Positions 43,895 to 52,901 of a DNA stretch of 64,000 nt are shown one piece after another. The notes under the pieces were generated by a model that was given only the letters and a program-made list of their open reading frames with translations, searched no databases and had not been told where the DNA came from. The stretch comes from Nitrosomonadales bacterium (GTDB taxonomy: Bacteria; Pseudomonadota; Gammaproteobacteria; Burkholderiales; Gallionellaceae), in NCBI GenBank assembly GCA_016214695.1, contig JACRNY010000003.1, forward strand, positions 1 to 64,000. The letters run 5' to 3'. Each line of letters opens with the position of its first letter. Positions within the stretch are counted from its first letter, which is position 1. Made by a program: the position numbers and the translations under genes.

Positions 43895-43927
43895 AACAGG
43901 CCGGCTTGAAGCCGGCCTGTTCTTTTT
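43895..43927. terminator. Bidirectional Rho-independent terminator
   Basis: AACAGGCCGGC-TTGA-AGCCGGCCTGTT followed by TCTTTTTT on the plus strand. It ends the cytochrome c gene and lies just before the convergent EF-hand gene stop, where a shorter T-run (complement of AGCAAA) gives weaker function. Confidence 0.9.
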
Positions 43928-43945
43928 TAGCGCCCAAGCAAGGAG

Positions 43946-44434
43946 TTACTTGGGATCGCGGTTCATCATGCCTTTATCGCGCATGTCGCGCATCCTTTCG
44001 TGCATCTTCTTCAGCCCTTCCTTCATCTCTTCCTTGGATATCTTGCCGTCCTTGCTGGTATCGGTCTCGTCGAAATGGGCGAACACCATCGGCATGCCGA
44101 TCTCGGCCTCGTCCTTGCTCAGCAGGCCGTCATGGTCGATATCGACCTCGTCGAAGCGGTCTTCGAAGCGCGGGGCGCATTTCTCCACTCGTCTCTTGCA
44201 CTGCGCATCCATCTCGTCCTGGGTGACCTTGCCGTCCTTGTTGGCATCCAGTTCCTTGAAACGGTCACGGTGGAACGTATCGAACTCCTTCTTGCTGACG
44301 GCGCCGTCCTTGTTCTGGTCCATCTGCTCGAGCATCCAGCCGCCCTGCGGGCCGCCCTTCATGCCGCAAGCCTGCGCCAGCGGCGCGGCACACACCATGC
44401 AGCCGGCAACGATCAATGTGGATAAGGTTTTCAT
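43946..44434 (-). CDS. Periplasmic EF-hand calcium-binding protein
   Basis: 162 residues from ATG 44434 behind CAGGAGATGAC. Signal peptide (STLIVAGCMVCAAPLAQA), then four EF-hand loops: DQNKDGAVSKKEFD, DANKDGKVTQDEMD, DIDHDGLLSKDEAE and DTSKDGKISKEEMK, all with normal Ca-ligand positions. The tail is Met/Arg-rich. It probably buffers or senses Ca2+ in the periplasm; no partner is evident. Confidence 0.88.
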   Translation of the reverse strand: MKTLSTLIVAGCMVCAAPLAQACGMKGGPQGGWMLEQMDQNKDGAVSKKEFDTFHRDRFKELDANKDGKVTQDEMDAQCKRRVEKCAPRFEDRFDEVDIDHDGLLSKDEAEIGMPMVFAHFDETDTSKDGKISKEEMKEGLKKMHERMRDMRDKGMMNRDPK

Positions 44435-44617
44435 GTCATCTCCTGTGGTTTTGATGTATCCGCCCGCCATGCGGGCAGTACGATGCAGACAGATTAACAC
44501 GAAGGAAGTTCGGCCACAGGATGGCGGGTTATAATCCGCCGGAATTTTTTCTGTGCTTCCCAATGGGCATGGCAAGACTGCCATCCCTGAAATTAATGAA
44601 ACTTGCCATGCCCATTT

Positions 44618-44653
44618 CCCTCACCTCAATCCTCTCCCGCAAGCGGGCGAGGA
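44618..44653. repeat. Short dispersed-type hairpin repeat upstream of the RNase II gene
   Basis: CCCTCACCTCAATCCTCTCC runs into a hairpin, CCTCTCCCGC / GCGGGCGAGG, with one mismatch and a 2-base loop. Sequences of this form are common scattered intergenic repeats in proteobacteria. It sits in the leader of the ribonuclease gene. Confidence 0.55.
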
Positions 44654-44684
44654 AGCAAACGAGCTCTTCGCGGATTTCACATCG

Positions 44685-46532
44685 ATGAACATCTTTTACG
44701 AAGAAGACGGCGGTTTCAAGGTCGGCAATATCCTGGCCGACAACACCACTTCTCTGCAGGTCGAGAACACCCACGGCAAACGCAGCAAGATCAAATCGGC
44801 CAACGTGATGCTGCGCTTCGCCCAGCCCGGCCTGTCCGAATTCATGGCGCAGGCGGAGCAAGTGGCCGCTGACATCGACGTCGACTTCCTGTGGGAAGCC
44901 TCGCCGCAGGACGAGTTCGAGTTCGATACGCTGGCGCGGGAATACTTCGGTCATGTGCCCGACCCGGTCGAATCTGCCGGGGCACTGATCCGCCTGCATG
45001 GCTCGCCCATGCATTTCTACAAGAAGGGCAAAGGCCGCTACAAGGCCGCACCGCCCGATGCACTGAAGTCGGCACTCGCCAGCGCGGAGAAGAAACGCCT
45101 GCTGGCCGAACAGCAGGCGCGCTACACCGAACAGCTCGGCAACTTCGAGCTGCCTGCCGAGTTCGCCGACAAGCTGCAGATGATCCTGTACAAGCCGGAC
45201 CGCAACACCATCGAGGTCAAGGCGCTGGAAGCGGCGTGTGCGCACACCCACCTGTCCGCCGCGCACCTGCTGGAAAAATGCGGCGCACTGCCCTCCACGC
45301 ACGACTACCACCTGAACAAATTCCTGTTCGAGAACTTCCCCAGGGGCACCGGCTTCCCCGCCGTGAACGTGGAAGAACACCCCGAGCTGCCGCAGGCCGC
45401 AGTCAATGCCTTCAGCATCGACGACGCCAGCACCACCGAGATCGACGACGCCTTCTCGGTCGAGAAGCTGGCAGACGGCAACTGGCGCATCGGCATCCAC
45501 ATCGCCGCGCCCGCGCTGGGCATCGCGCCAGGTTCCGACATCGACGCCATCGCCGCACAGCGCATGTCCACCGTGTACATGCCGGGCGACAAGATCACCA
45601 TGCTGCCGGACAACGTGGTGCAGGCCTTCACGCTCAGCGCCGACAAGGTCTGCCCCGCGCTCTCCTTATATGTGGAGGTGAATGAAACGCTGGAGATCGT
45701 CAACAGCGCCAGCCGCATCGAGCGCCTGCACATCGCCGCCAACCTGCGACACGACACGCTGGAGCCGCTGTTCAACGAAGAGACGCTGGCCGCGGGCAAA
45801 CTCGATTACGCCTACGCGCCCGAACTCAAATTGCTGTGGGACTTCGCCAACAAACTGGAAGCCGGTCGCGGCAAATCCGCCGACAACAGCACAGCGCAGA
45901 TCGACTACACCTTCAACGTCGAGAACGACCGCATCACCATCGGCCACCGCCTGCGCGGCTCGCCCATCGACAAGGTCGTGTCCGAACTGATGATCCTCGC
46001 CAACAGCAGCTGGGGCAAACTGCTCGACGACCACGATGTCGCCGGCATCTACCGCACGCAGAACAACGGCAAGGTGAAGATGAGCACCGTCGCCGCGCCG
46101 CACCAGGGCCTGGGCGTGGCGCACTACGCCTGGTCGAGTTCGCCGCTGCGCCGCTATGTCGATATGGTGAACCAGCGCCAGATCATGAGCGTGCTGCGCG
46201 GCGATGCGCCGACGTATGCGAAGAACGACACCGCCCTGTTCGCCATCCTGCGCGACTTCGATACCGCCTACACCACCTACAGCGAGTTCCAGCGCAACAT
46301 GGAGCGCTACTGGTGCCTGCGCTGGCTGCTGCAGGAAGATGTGAAACAGTGCGAAGCCGTGGTGCTGCGCGAGAACCTGGTCAAACTTGCCGACATCCCG
46401 CTGGTCGGCCGCATCCCTTCGCTGCCGGAGACGCCGCCCAACACCAGGGTGCTGCTGGAGATAGGCGAGATAGACCTGCTCGATCTTGATTTCGACGCCC
46501 GTCATGTGGCCAACGTGGAAGCGGCTGCATGA
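44685..46532 (+). CDS. RNase II-family (RNB domain) exoribonuclease
   Basis: 615 residues from ATG 44685 (MNIFYEEDGGFKVGNIL); an earlier in-frame ATG would read through a repeat and is unlikely. No strong Shine-Dalgarno is seen. N-terminal OB-like part, then the RNB catalytic core with FSIDDASTTEIDDAFSVE (Mg-binding Asp cluster, ~247-260) and GLGVAHYAWSSSPLRRYVDM. There is no full S1 tail. It degrades RNA 3' to 5'. Its stop overlaps the tonB start. Confidence 0.9.
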   Translation: MNIFYEEDGGFKVGNILADNTTSLQVENTHGKRSKIKSANVMLRFAQPGLSEFMAQAEQVAADIDVDFLWEASPQDEFEFDTLAREYFGHVPDPVESAGALIRLHGSPMHFYKKGKGRYKAAPPDALKSALASAEKKRLLAEQQARYTEQLGNFELPAEFADKLQMILYKPDRNTIEVKALEAACAHTHLSAAHLLEKCGALPSTHDYHLNKFLFENFPRGTGFPAVNVEEHPELPQAAVNAFSIDDASTTEIDDAFSVEKLADGNWRIGIHIAAPALGIAPGSDIDAIAAQRMSTVYMPGDKITMLPDNVVQAFTLSADKVCPALSLYVEVNETLEIVNSASRIERLHIAANLRHDTLEPLFNEETLAAGKLDYAYAPELKLLWDFANKLEAGRGKSADNSTAQIDYTFNVENDRITIGHRLRGSPIDKVVSELMILANSSWGKLLDDHDVAGIYRTQNNGKVKMSTVAAPHQGLGVAHYAWSSSPLRRYVDMVNQRQIMSVLRGDAPTYAKNDTALFAILRDFDTAYTTYSEFQRNMERYWCLRWLLQEDVKQCEAVVLRENLVKLADIPLVGRIPSLPETPPNTRVLLEIGEIDLLDLDFDARHVANVEAAA

Positions 46533-47401
46533 GAAAGCTCTCGCTCAGCGCCGGGCAACATCCGAACCAGCGGCTGTCCTTCGCCGTGCTGTTCTCGATC
46601 ACCCTGCATGCCTTCTTCATGTTCGGCATCAGCCTCGTCGTCCCCGACTGGAAGGACATCCCGGTCATCAGCCAGCCGCTCGAAGTCGTGCTGGTCAACA
46701 GCAAATCGCGCAACCGCCCGACCAACGCCTCCGCTTACGCGCAGAGCAACCTGGATGGCGGCGGCAACACCGAAGACGATCATCGCGCCAAAACACCGTT
46801 CCCGGTGCTCGGCGACGGACAGCGCTTCACCCCCGAACAGGCTGCCAAGCGCCAGCGCCAGCTGGAACAGGAAACCAAGCGCCTGCTCACGCGCAACAAG
46901 GGCGACTACTTCGTAGCCGAAGAGAACGACCAGCAGAAACAATCCAGCGCCAGAGACAACGGAAAGGATCTCGTGCAACGCTCACTGGAGATCGCGCGGC
47001 TGGAAGCGCAGATCAGCAAGAGCCTGGACATGTACGAGAAGATGCCGAAACGAAAATTCATCGGCGCAAGAACACAGGAATACCGCTACGCCCAATACGT
47101 CGAAGACTGGCGCTCCAAGGTCGAGCGCATCGGCAACATGAATTATCCCGAGATGGCGCGGCGCGAGAAGATCTACGGCAAACTCACCCTCACCGTCTCC
47201 ATCCGCTCCGACGGCAGCGTGGAAAGCATCGAGATCAGCCGCCCCTCCGGCCAGCGCATACTCGACGCCTCGGCCATCCGCATCGTCAAACTCGCCGCGC
47301 CCTACGCCCCCTTCCCGCCGGACATCCGCAAGGAGACCGACGTCCTCAGCATCACCCGCACCTGGATATTCACCACGACGGACCGGTTGGAGAGCGAGTA
47401 G
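46529..47401 (+). CDS. TonB-family energy transducer
   Basis: 290 residues. One N-terminal membrane helix (AVLFSITLHAFFMFGISLVV) with the SxxxH-type pattern (Ser/His), a charged helical middle (~110-190, QAAKRQRQLEQETKRLLTR), and a C-terminal TonB domain (YPEMARREKIYGKLTLTV, GSVESIEISRPSG). It lacks the long Pro-rich stretch of classical TonB. It overlaps the ribonuclease stop by 4 nt. ExbBD are not adjacent, so TolQR-like motors elsewhere may energise it. Confidence 0.88.
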   Translation: MRKLSLSAGQHPNQRLSFAVLFSITLHAFFMFGISLVVPDWKDIPVISQPLEVVLVNSKSRNRPTNASAYAQSNLDGGGNTEDDHRAKTPFPVLGDGQRFTPEQAAKRQRQLEQETKRLLTRNKGDYFVAEENDQQKQSSARDNGKDLVQRSLEIARLEAQISKSLDMYEKMPKRKFIGARTQEYRYAQYVEDWRSKVERIGNMNYPEMARREKIYGKLTLTVSIRSDGSVESIEISRPSGQRILDASAIRIVKLAAPYAPFPPDIRKETDVLSITRTWIFTTTDRLESE

Positions 47402-47481
47402 GGCGACAAACTGAGTTTATGGAGCGTGGACGGGGAGGGCGGCTGTTAACCCCTAGCAGACGGTCACTTGAAATTACATCA

Positions 47482-47856
47482 CTACTTGATTGGCTGCATT
47501 AAGTGCGCAATGGCACCTGTAGGGTCGGCCACAATGCAAATTCGGCCAACGTCGGGAACATCGTGAGGGGGCACTACGACGCTACCACCCAGTGAAGGTG
47601 CACGCTTCGCGCACTCATCGACGTTTTCCACAGCGATATATGAATGCCAGAACGACTCATGACTTAGCGTCTCTGGTGTTGGGTTCATCATTCCGGCAAT
47701 ATCCTGGCCTTCCTTCTGAAACAAGGTGTAGGTGCCAAACTTTCCGGCATCAACTTCCTTACGCGTCCAGCCAAAAAGCTGACTAAAAAACGTTCCGCTT
47801 TTTTCCTGATCTGGGGTTACTAGCTCATGCCAGATAAATGGGCTTTGGTCTGTCAT
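47482..47856 (-). CDS. VOC (glyoxalase/bleomycin-resistance-like) family protein
   Basis: 124 residues. Starts TDQSPFIWHELVTPDQEKS with the metal-type His of the first beta-alpha-beta-beta-beta module, then FWHSYIAVENVDECAKRA and the C-terminal RICIVADPTGAIAHLMQP. One VOC fold copy pair, probably dimeric and cytoplasmic. Reaction unknown. Base composition looks more AT-rich than neighbours, and it is on the opposite strand between tonB and the metal-uptake genes, hinting at acquisition. Confidence 0.83.
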   Translation of the reverse strand: MTDQSPFIWHELVTPDQEKSGTFFSQLFGWTRKEVDAGKFGTYTLFQKEGQDIAGMMNPTPETLSHESFWHSYIAVENVDECAKRAPSLGGSVVVPPHDVPDVGRICIVADPTGAIAHLMQPIK

Positions 47857-48033
47857 GGGACACCCTCCATAGGGATTTGTATGGTCTGCTTCAGCCGAAA
47901 GCAGTCAATCATCAAGCCGCACCCTATAGAGCCATACCCATCACGTCAATATGCCAAACGGCCTAGATATTCATAGCCCCACATTTCGGCAGCACCCTTG
48001 GAATGCGCATGGTTTGCCACTAGAATGCACCGC

Positions 48034-48336
48034 ATGTTCCGCTCCGCCTTGCTAAAGACATTCCTCGTCCTTGCCCTGCTCTTCGTCCAGCAGGGCGCGG
48101 TGACGCATGGCATCGCGCATACGCTGGCGGAGCAAAAGCAGGACCAGTCGCTGCCGCACGACCAACAGTGCGACCTGTGCGCAGCCTATGCACAGGTCGG
48201 CAGTGCCATCGGCAGCAGCGATGTACATTTCGATTTCTCCGCGACCTTTGCCGAAGCGCATGTGCATGCCGCGACCGAGTTCCGCTCCATCACCTTCGCC
48301 GCCTTTGCGGCACGCGCCCCGCCCCGCTCCGCCTGA
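48034..48336 (+). CDS. Small exported His/Cys protein of the metal-uptake module
   Basis: 100 residues from ATG 48034 (MFRSALLKTFLVLALLF), with a single N-terminal hydrophobic segment that serves as signal or anchor. It has HGIAHTLAEQ, then PHDQQCDLCAAYAQ, and later HVH, giving a Cys-x2-Cys plus His set that could bind metal. It resembles DUF2946-type proteins that precede metal-transport genes. The outer-membrane barrel gene follows 57 nt downstream. Function not established. Confidence 0.65.
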   Translation: MFRSALLKTFLVLALLFVQQGAVTHGIAHTLAEQKQDQSLPHDQQCDLCAAYAQVGSAIGSSDVHFDFSATFAEAHVHAATEFRSITFAAFAARAPPRSA

Positions 48337-48393
48337 ACCATGTCCCAGCCTCCGCACAGCTGCGGAGCCTTTCATGTCTTCAAGGAGTCAAGC

Positions 48394-49590
48394 ATGTTCC
48401 ATCGAATCTGTTCCGTGACGGCACTGGCCGTCGCACTTTGCCCTCCCGCCAGTGCAGCCGAGGTCGGCGAGAGCGCGTTCAACCCGGCCTTTTCGCTGAT
48501 CCTGTCCGGCAGCTATGGCAGCCTGCAGCGCGCTCCCGCCATCCCCGCCACCGGTTTCGCCATGAATCCCAACCCGGGACATGAGCAGGGCTTCAATCTC
48601 GGCGAGTCGGAGATGGGCATCTCGGCCAACATCGACCCGCAGTTCCGCGGCACCGCGACGCTCGCGCTCGACCCGGCCGGCGGCATCAGCGTGGAGAACG
48701 CCTTCGTGCAGACCACCGCACTGGGCGACGGGTTCAACCTCAAGTTCGGCCGTTATTTCTCCGGCCTGGGTTATCTCAACGAGCTGCATGCGCATGCCTG
48801 GGACTTCAGCGACCAGCCGCTGGTGTACGCAGCGTTGTGGGAGAACCAGCTGGGCGAGGACGGGCTGCAGCTCAAGTGGCTGGCACCGACCGAGATGTTC
48901 GTGGAGATCGGCGGCGAGGTGGGCAAGGGCCGCGGCTTCCCCGGCAGCGACCGCGCCAAGAACGGCAGCGGCGCGGGTGTGCTGTTCGTGCATGCCGGCG
49001 ACGACATCGGCATCGAGCAGAGCTGGCGTGCGGGCGCCTCGCTGCATCGCACCCGCCGCGTGGATGCCGAGAGTGCCGATGTGCCCGACCTGAACGGCAA
49101 TGCGGTGACCAACCTGTTCAGCGGCGACAGTCAGACCGTCGGTCTGGATCTGGTGTGGAAATACGCGCCTGATGGCAACCTCCGCAACAGCTACATCAAG
49201 GTGCAGACGGAATATTTCCGCCGCAAGGAGAGCGGCGAGCTGAGCTACGACACCGTCGGCGCGAACATCACCGACAGTTATTCCGTCACGCAGAGCGGCT
49301 GGTATGTGCAGGGCGTTTACCAGTTCATGCCGCGCTGGCGCAGCGCGTTGCGTTACGACCAGCTCGATCCGGGCAGCGCAAAGGTAGGCGCGCTGAATGC
49401 AGGCAACGTGATCGCCGACTACGCCTACCACCCGACCCGCACGACCTGGATGATCGATTACAGCCCGAGCGAGTTCTCGCGCCTGCGCGTGCAACTGGCG
49501 CACGACAGATCGCGACAGGGGCTGACCGACAACCAGCTGTTCGTGCAGTACATCATGAGCATGGGCGCGCATGGCGCGCATCAATATTGA
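48394..49590 (+). CDS. Outer-membrane beta-barrel protein (metal-uptake associated)
   Basis: 398 residues from ATG 48394 behind AAGGAGTCAAGC; signal peptide ends PPASAAE. The mature protein is rich in alternating strands (FNLKFGRYFSGLGYLNELHA, GWYVQGVYQFMPRWRSALRY), with a C-terminal region of His (GAHGAHQY) instead of the usual terminal Phe. It shows no TonB box or plug domain, so it is a porin-like barrel rather than a TonB receptor. It lies directly before ZnuA/ZnuB-like genes, implying outer-membrane passage of the metal. Confidence 0.75.
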   Translation: MFHRICSVTALAVALCPPASAAEVGESAFNPAFSLILSGSYGSLQRAPAIPATGFAMNPNPGHEQGFNLGESEMGISANIDPQFRGTATLALDPAGGISVENAFVQTTALGDGFNLKFGRYFSGLGYLNELHAHAWDFSDQPLVYAALWENQLGEDGLQLKWLAPTEMFVEIGGEVGKGRGFPGSDRAKNGSGAGVLFVHAGDDIGIEQSWRAGASLHRTRRVDAESADVPDLNGNAVTNLFSGDSQTVGLDLVWKYAPDGNLRNSYIKVQTEYFRRKESGELSYDTVGANITDSYSVTQSGWYVQGVYQFMPRWRSALRYDQLDPGSAKVGALNAGNVIADYAYHPTRTTWMIDYSPSEFSRLRVQLAHDRSRQGLTDNQLFVQYIMSMGAHGAHQY

Positions 49591-49591
49591 C

Positions 49592-49680
49592 AACCGTTCG
49601 TGGCGAGCACGTCGAAGCATGGACGTCCACCCTTCGACAAGCCTGTCCTGAGTTTATCGAAGGGCTCAGGGCGAACGGTT
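49592..49680. repeat. 89-bp dispersed-type inverted repeat
   Basis: Ends AACCGTTCG and CGAACGGTT are inverted; inside, CCCTTCGACAAGCCTGTCC and TTTATCGAAGGG pair again. This CCTTCGACAAG.CT.AG family is widespread in intergenic DNA of many bacteria. It lies between the barrel gene and the ZnuA-like gene and could act as a terminator or attenuator. Confidence 0.7.
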
Positions 49681-49699
49681 TTTGAAAAAAGGAATGACC

Positions 49700-50596
49700 A
49701 TGAAGAATCTTCTATTCGCTATTTCGCTACTGCTATTCAGCAACGCCGCCCACGCCGCCCTCAACGTTTTCGCCTGCGAACCGGAATGGGCCGCGCTCAC
49801 GCAGCAGCTTGCGGGTGACAAGGCCAGCGTCTACACCGCCACCACCGCACTGCAGGACCCGCATCGCATCGAGGCGCGGCCCAGCCTGATCGCCAAGGCG
49901 CGCCGCGCGAATCTGGTGGTCTGCACCGGTGCGGAACTGGAGGTCGCCTGGCTGCCGGTGGTGTTGCGCGAATCTGCCAACGGCGCGGTGCAGCCGGGCG
50001 GCAGCGGATATTTCGAGGCTGCCTCCGTGGTGCACATGCTGGAAGTGCCGACCCGCCTGGATCGCGGCGCGGGCGATGTGCATGCACTGGGCAATCCGCA
50101 CATCCAGACCGACCCGCGCAATTTCATCCCGGTCGCCGAGGCGCTCAGCCAGCGCCTGATCCAGCTCGATCCGGCCAATGCGGCAACCTACCGGCAGCGC
50201 TTCGCCGATTTCTCTCAACAATGGCGTGCCGCGATCGCCAAATGGGAACTGCAGGCCGCTCCGCTCAAGGGTGTGGCGGTGGTGGTGCAGCATGACGGCT
50301 TCCCTTACCTGAACAACTGGCTGGGCTTGCACGAGGTGGCGACACTGGAACCGAAACCCGGCATGGAGCCGAGCGCTGCGCACTTGTCCAGGGTGCTGGG
50401 CAGTTTGCAGCAGCACCCGGCCAGGATGGTGTTGCGTGCGGCATACCAGGACGAGCGCCCGTCGGAATGGATCGCACAGCGCGCACCTGTCGCCGCGGTC
50501 GAGCTGCCCTATACCGTGGGCGGCAGCGATGGGGCCGGGGATCTGTTCGGGCTGTTCGATGACACCGTCGCGCGTCTGCTGAAAGGGCTGCAATGA
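49700..50596 (+). CDS. ZnuA-like metal ABC transporter substrate-binding protein
   Basis: 298 residues from ATG 49700 (AAAAAAGGAAT upstream); signal peptide LLFAISLLLFSNAAHAA. Cluster A-I fold with likely metal ligands His in LQDPHRIEARPS (~58), His in LGNPHIQTDPRNF (~139) and His in VVQHDGFPYLNNW (~203). It has no His-rich charged loop of true ZnuA, so Mn2+ is possible too. It is followed by the permease with 4-nt overlap. It delivers metal from periplasm to the permease. Confidence 0.85.
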   Translation: MKNLLFAISLLLFSNAAHAALNVFACEPEWAALTQQLAGDKASVYTATTALQDPHRIEARPSLIAKARRANLVVCTGAELEVAWLPVVLRESANGAVQPGGSGYFEAASVVHMLEVPTRLDRGAGDVHALGNPHIQTDPRNFIPVAEALSQRLIQLDPANAATYRQRFADFSQQWRAAIAKWELQAAPLKGVAVVVQHDGFPYLNNWLGLHEVATLEPKPGMEPSAAHLSRVLGSLQQHPARMVLRAAYQDERPSEWIAQRAPVAAVELPYTVGGSDGAGDLFGLFDDTVARLLKGLQ

Positions 50597-51336
50597 ACCT
50601 CGAACTCGACATCCTGCTCCCCGCCTTCCTCGCCGGCCTGCTGGTGCTCGCCACGCACATCCCCTTCGGCATGCGCGTGCTGCAGCGCGGTGTGATCTTC
50701 GCCGACCTCGCCGTGGCGCAGATCGCCGGACTCGGCGTGATCGTCGCCGGATTGCTCGATCTGACCGGACAGCCGCTGCTGGTGCAGTTCATCGCCGCCG
50801 CCAGCGCGCTGTGCGGTGCGGCATTGCTGGCCTGGATAGAGCGCCACACCGCCGAAGTGAAGGAGGCCTGGATCGGCCTCACCTTCGTGCTCGCCGCCAG
50901 CCTCGGCATCCTGCTGATGAGCCGCGACGTGCATGCGGGCGAACACCTGAAGGACATGCTGGTCGGGCAGATCCTGTGGGTGAGCCAGACCCAGCTCATC
51001 GCCACCGCGCTGCTCACTGCCGCCCTGCTCGCCATCTGGAACAGCTTGCGCCAGCGCCTGGGCGATTTCGGCTTCTACGCCCTGTTCGCCCTCGCCATCA
51101 CCGCCTCGGTGCAACTGGTCGGCATCTATCTGGTGTTCGCCAGCCTGATCGTGCCGGCACTGGCGACATATCGCATCGCGGAACGGCGCCATCTGTATGC
51201 GTTCGCGGTCGGCACCCTGGGGTACGCGCTCGGCCTGCTGGCATCGGTCTGGTTCGACCTGCCTGCCGGCGCCGCCATCGTATGGGCGATGATGCTGTGC
51301 GGGATGTTGCTGACCACGCTGAAACGTACAGGCTAA
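50593..51336 (+). CDS. ZnuB-like metal ABC transporter permease
   Basis: 247 residues with about seven to eight membrane helices, ABC-3 family (LQRGVIFADLAVAQIAGLGV, VGIYLVFASLIVPALATY). It overlaps the binding-protein gene by 4 nt. No ATPase (ZnuC) gene is present before aroE begins 43 bases later, so the ATPase must come from elsewhere in the genome. Confidence 0.88.
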   Translation: MNLELDILLPAFLAGLLVLATHIPFGMRVLQRGVIFADLAVAQIAGLGVIVAGLLDLTGQPLLVQFIAAASALCGAALLAWIERHTAEVKEAWIGLTFVLAASLGILLMSRDVHAGEHLKDMLVGQILWVSQTQLIATALLTAALLAIWNSLRQRLGDFGFYALFALAITASVQLVGIYLVFASLIVPALATYRIAERRHLYAFAVGTLGYALGLLASVWFDLPAGAAIVWAMMLCGMLLTTLKRTG

Positions 51337-51379
51337 CCCGCTATAATCCGGCTCCTTTTCGAAGCCTGACGAACACAGC

Positions 51380-52186
51380 ATGACCGACAAGTACGCCGTC
51401 ATCGGCAACCCCATCTCGCACAGCAAGTCGCCGCTGATCCACAGCCTGTTCGCCGCGCAGACCGGGCAGGACATGAGCTACGAGGCCATCGAGGCTCCGC
51501 TGGACGGCTTTGCCGCCACCATCCAGCGTCTGCGCAGCGAGGGATACAAGGGCTGCAACGTCACCGTGCCGTTCAAGTTCGAGGCGTACCAGCTGTGCGA
51601 CGAACTCGCTCCCCGCGCCAGGGACGCGAAGGCGGTCAACACGATCGTGTTCCGCGACGGCAAGATCCTCGGCACCAACACCGACGGCGCCGGCCTGCTC
51701 AACGACATCCAGAACAACCTCGGGGTGAAGCTGATGTGGAAGGACGCGCTGCTGCTCGGCGCCGGCGGCGCCGCCGCCGGTGTGCTGTGGCCGCTGTTCA
51801 ACGCCGGCATCGGCATCGACATCGCCAACCGAACCATCGAGAAGGCGCAACTGCTGGCCGACGAATTCAAGGGTTCCGGTACCGTATACGCGCGCCGTTA
51901 CGACGAGCTGGCCGGAAGGAAGTATGACCTCGTCATCAATGCCACCTCCAGCGGGCTGAAGGACGACTTGCCGCCCTTGCCGGACGGCCTGTTCAAACCG
52001 GGTGCCCTGGCCTACGACATGATGTACGGGCGCGAGACGCCGTTCATGGCCTACGCCCGCAAGCAGGGTGCGGCGCTCGTTGCCGACGGTCTGGGCATGC
52101 TGGTGGAGCAGGCTGCAGATGCGTTCCTGCTGTGGCGCGGTGTGCGCCCGGACACCCGCCCGGTACTCGAAAAGTTGCGCACATGA
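51380..52186 (+). CDS. aroE: Shikimate dehydrogenase
   Basis: 268 residues. Substrate motifs NPISHSKSPLIHSLFA and GCNVTVPFK (catalytic Lys), NTDGAGLLNDI with Asp, and the NADP glycine-rich loop LLLGAGGAAAGVLW. It reduces 3-dehydroshikimate in the aromatic pathway. A TATAAT-like -10 (51345-51350) is in the short upstream gap. Its stop overlaps the mtgA start. Confidence 0.96.
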   Translation: MTDKYAVIGNPISHSKSPLIHSLFAAQTGQDMSYEAIEAPLDGFAATIQRLRSEGYKGCNVTVPFKFEAYQLCDELAPRARDAKAVNTIVFRDGKILGTNTDGAGLLNDIQNNLGVKLMWKDALLLGAGGAAAGVLWPLFNAGIGIDIANRTIEKAQLLADEFKGSGTVYARRYDELAGRKYDLVINATSSGLKDDLPPLPDGLFKPGALAYDMMYGRETPFMAYARKQGAALVADGLGMLVEQAADAFLLWRGVRPDTRPVLEKLRT

Positions 52187-52881
52187 GAAAGCGGGCAAAG
52201 AACCTCGCCTGGCGTGTCGTCACGATAACGTTCGCGCTGCTGGTGCTGTACCAGCTGTGGCTGTTCGCCCATATCTGCTGGTGGATCAAATTCGATCCCG
52301 CGACCAGCGCCTTCATGGAAGACCGCCTGGAGGTGATGCAGGACAAGAACCCCAAGGCCGGCCTGAAACACAAGTGGGTGCCCTACAAGAAGATCTCCAA
52401 CAACCTCAAGCGCGCACTCATCGTCTCGGAGGATGCGCGCTTCGTGGATCACGAGGGCTTCGACTGGGAAGGTATCGCCAAGGCCTACGAAAAGAATATG
52501 AAGAAGGGCAAGATCGTCGCGGGCGGCTCCACCATCAGCCAGCAACTGGCGAAGAACCTCTTTCTCTCCACCAAGCGCACGCCCTGGCGCAAGGGCGAGG
52601 AAGCGCTCATCACACTGATGCTGGAAGCGGTGATGGACAAGCAGCGCATCTTTGAGATCTATTTGAACATCATCGAATGGGGCAACGGCGTGTTCGGCGC
52701 GGAAGCCGCGGCGCGCCATTATTTCGGCGTCAGCGCGGCCGAACTCAGCCCCGAACAGGCGGCCAAGCTCGCCGCCATGGTGCCCAATCCGCGCTACTAC
52801 GACCGCAACCGCGAAGCGCGCGGCATGCTGGCCAAGACCATTGTCATCCTCGACCGCATGCCGGATGCGGAGATACCCTGA
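52183..52881 (+). CDS. mtgA: Monofunctional biosynthetic peptidoglycan transglycosylase
   Basis: 232 residues from ATG 52183 (ATGA overlap with aroE). One N-terminal membrane helix (VTITFALLVLYQLWLFAHI), then a GT51 domain with the catalytic Glu in IVSEDARFVDHEGFDW, GGSTISQQLAKNLFLS and EIYLNIIEWGNGVFGAEAAA. It polymerises lipid II glycan strands in the periplasm. Confidence 0.95.
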   Translation: MRKRAKNLAWRVVTITFALLVLYQLWLFAHICWWIKFDPATSAFMEDRLEVMQDKNPKAGLKHKWVPYKKISNNLKRALIVSEDARFVDHEGFDWEGIAKAYEKNMKKGKIVAGGSTISQQLAKNLFLSTKRTPWRKGEEALITLMLEAVMDKQRIFEIYLNIIEWGNGVFGAEAAARHYFGVSAAELSPEQAAKLAAMVPNPRYYDRNREARGMLAKTIVILDRMPDAEIP

Positions 52882-52901
52882 GCCTGCGAGGCAGGCTCGC
52901 C

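Noticed and set aside
47998-48033. Earlier ATG for the small His/Cys protein
   Set aside because: The extra residues (MECAWFATRMHR) precede the hydrophobic signal segment without a ribosome site; ATG 48034 gives a normal signal start.
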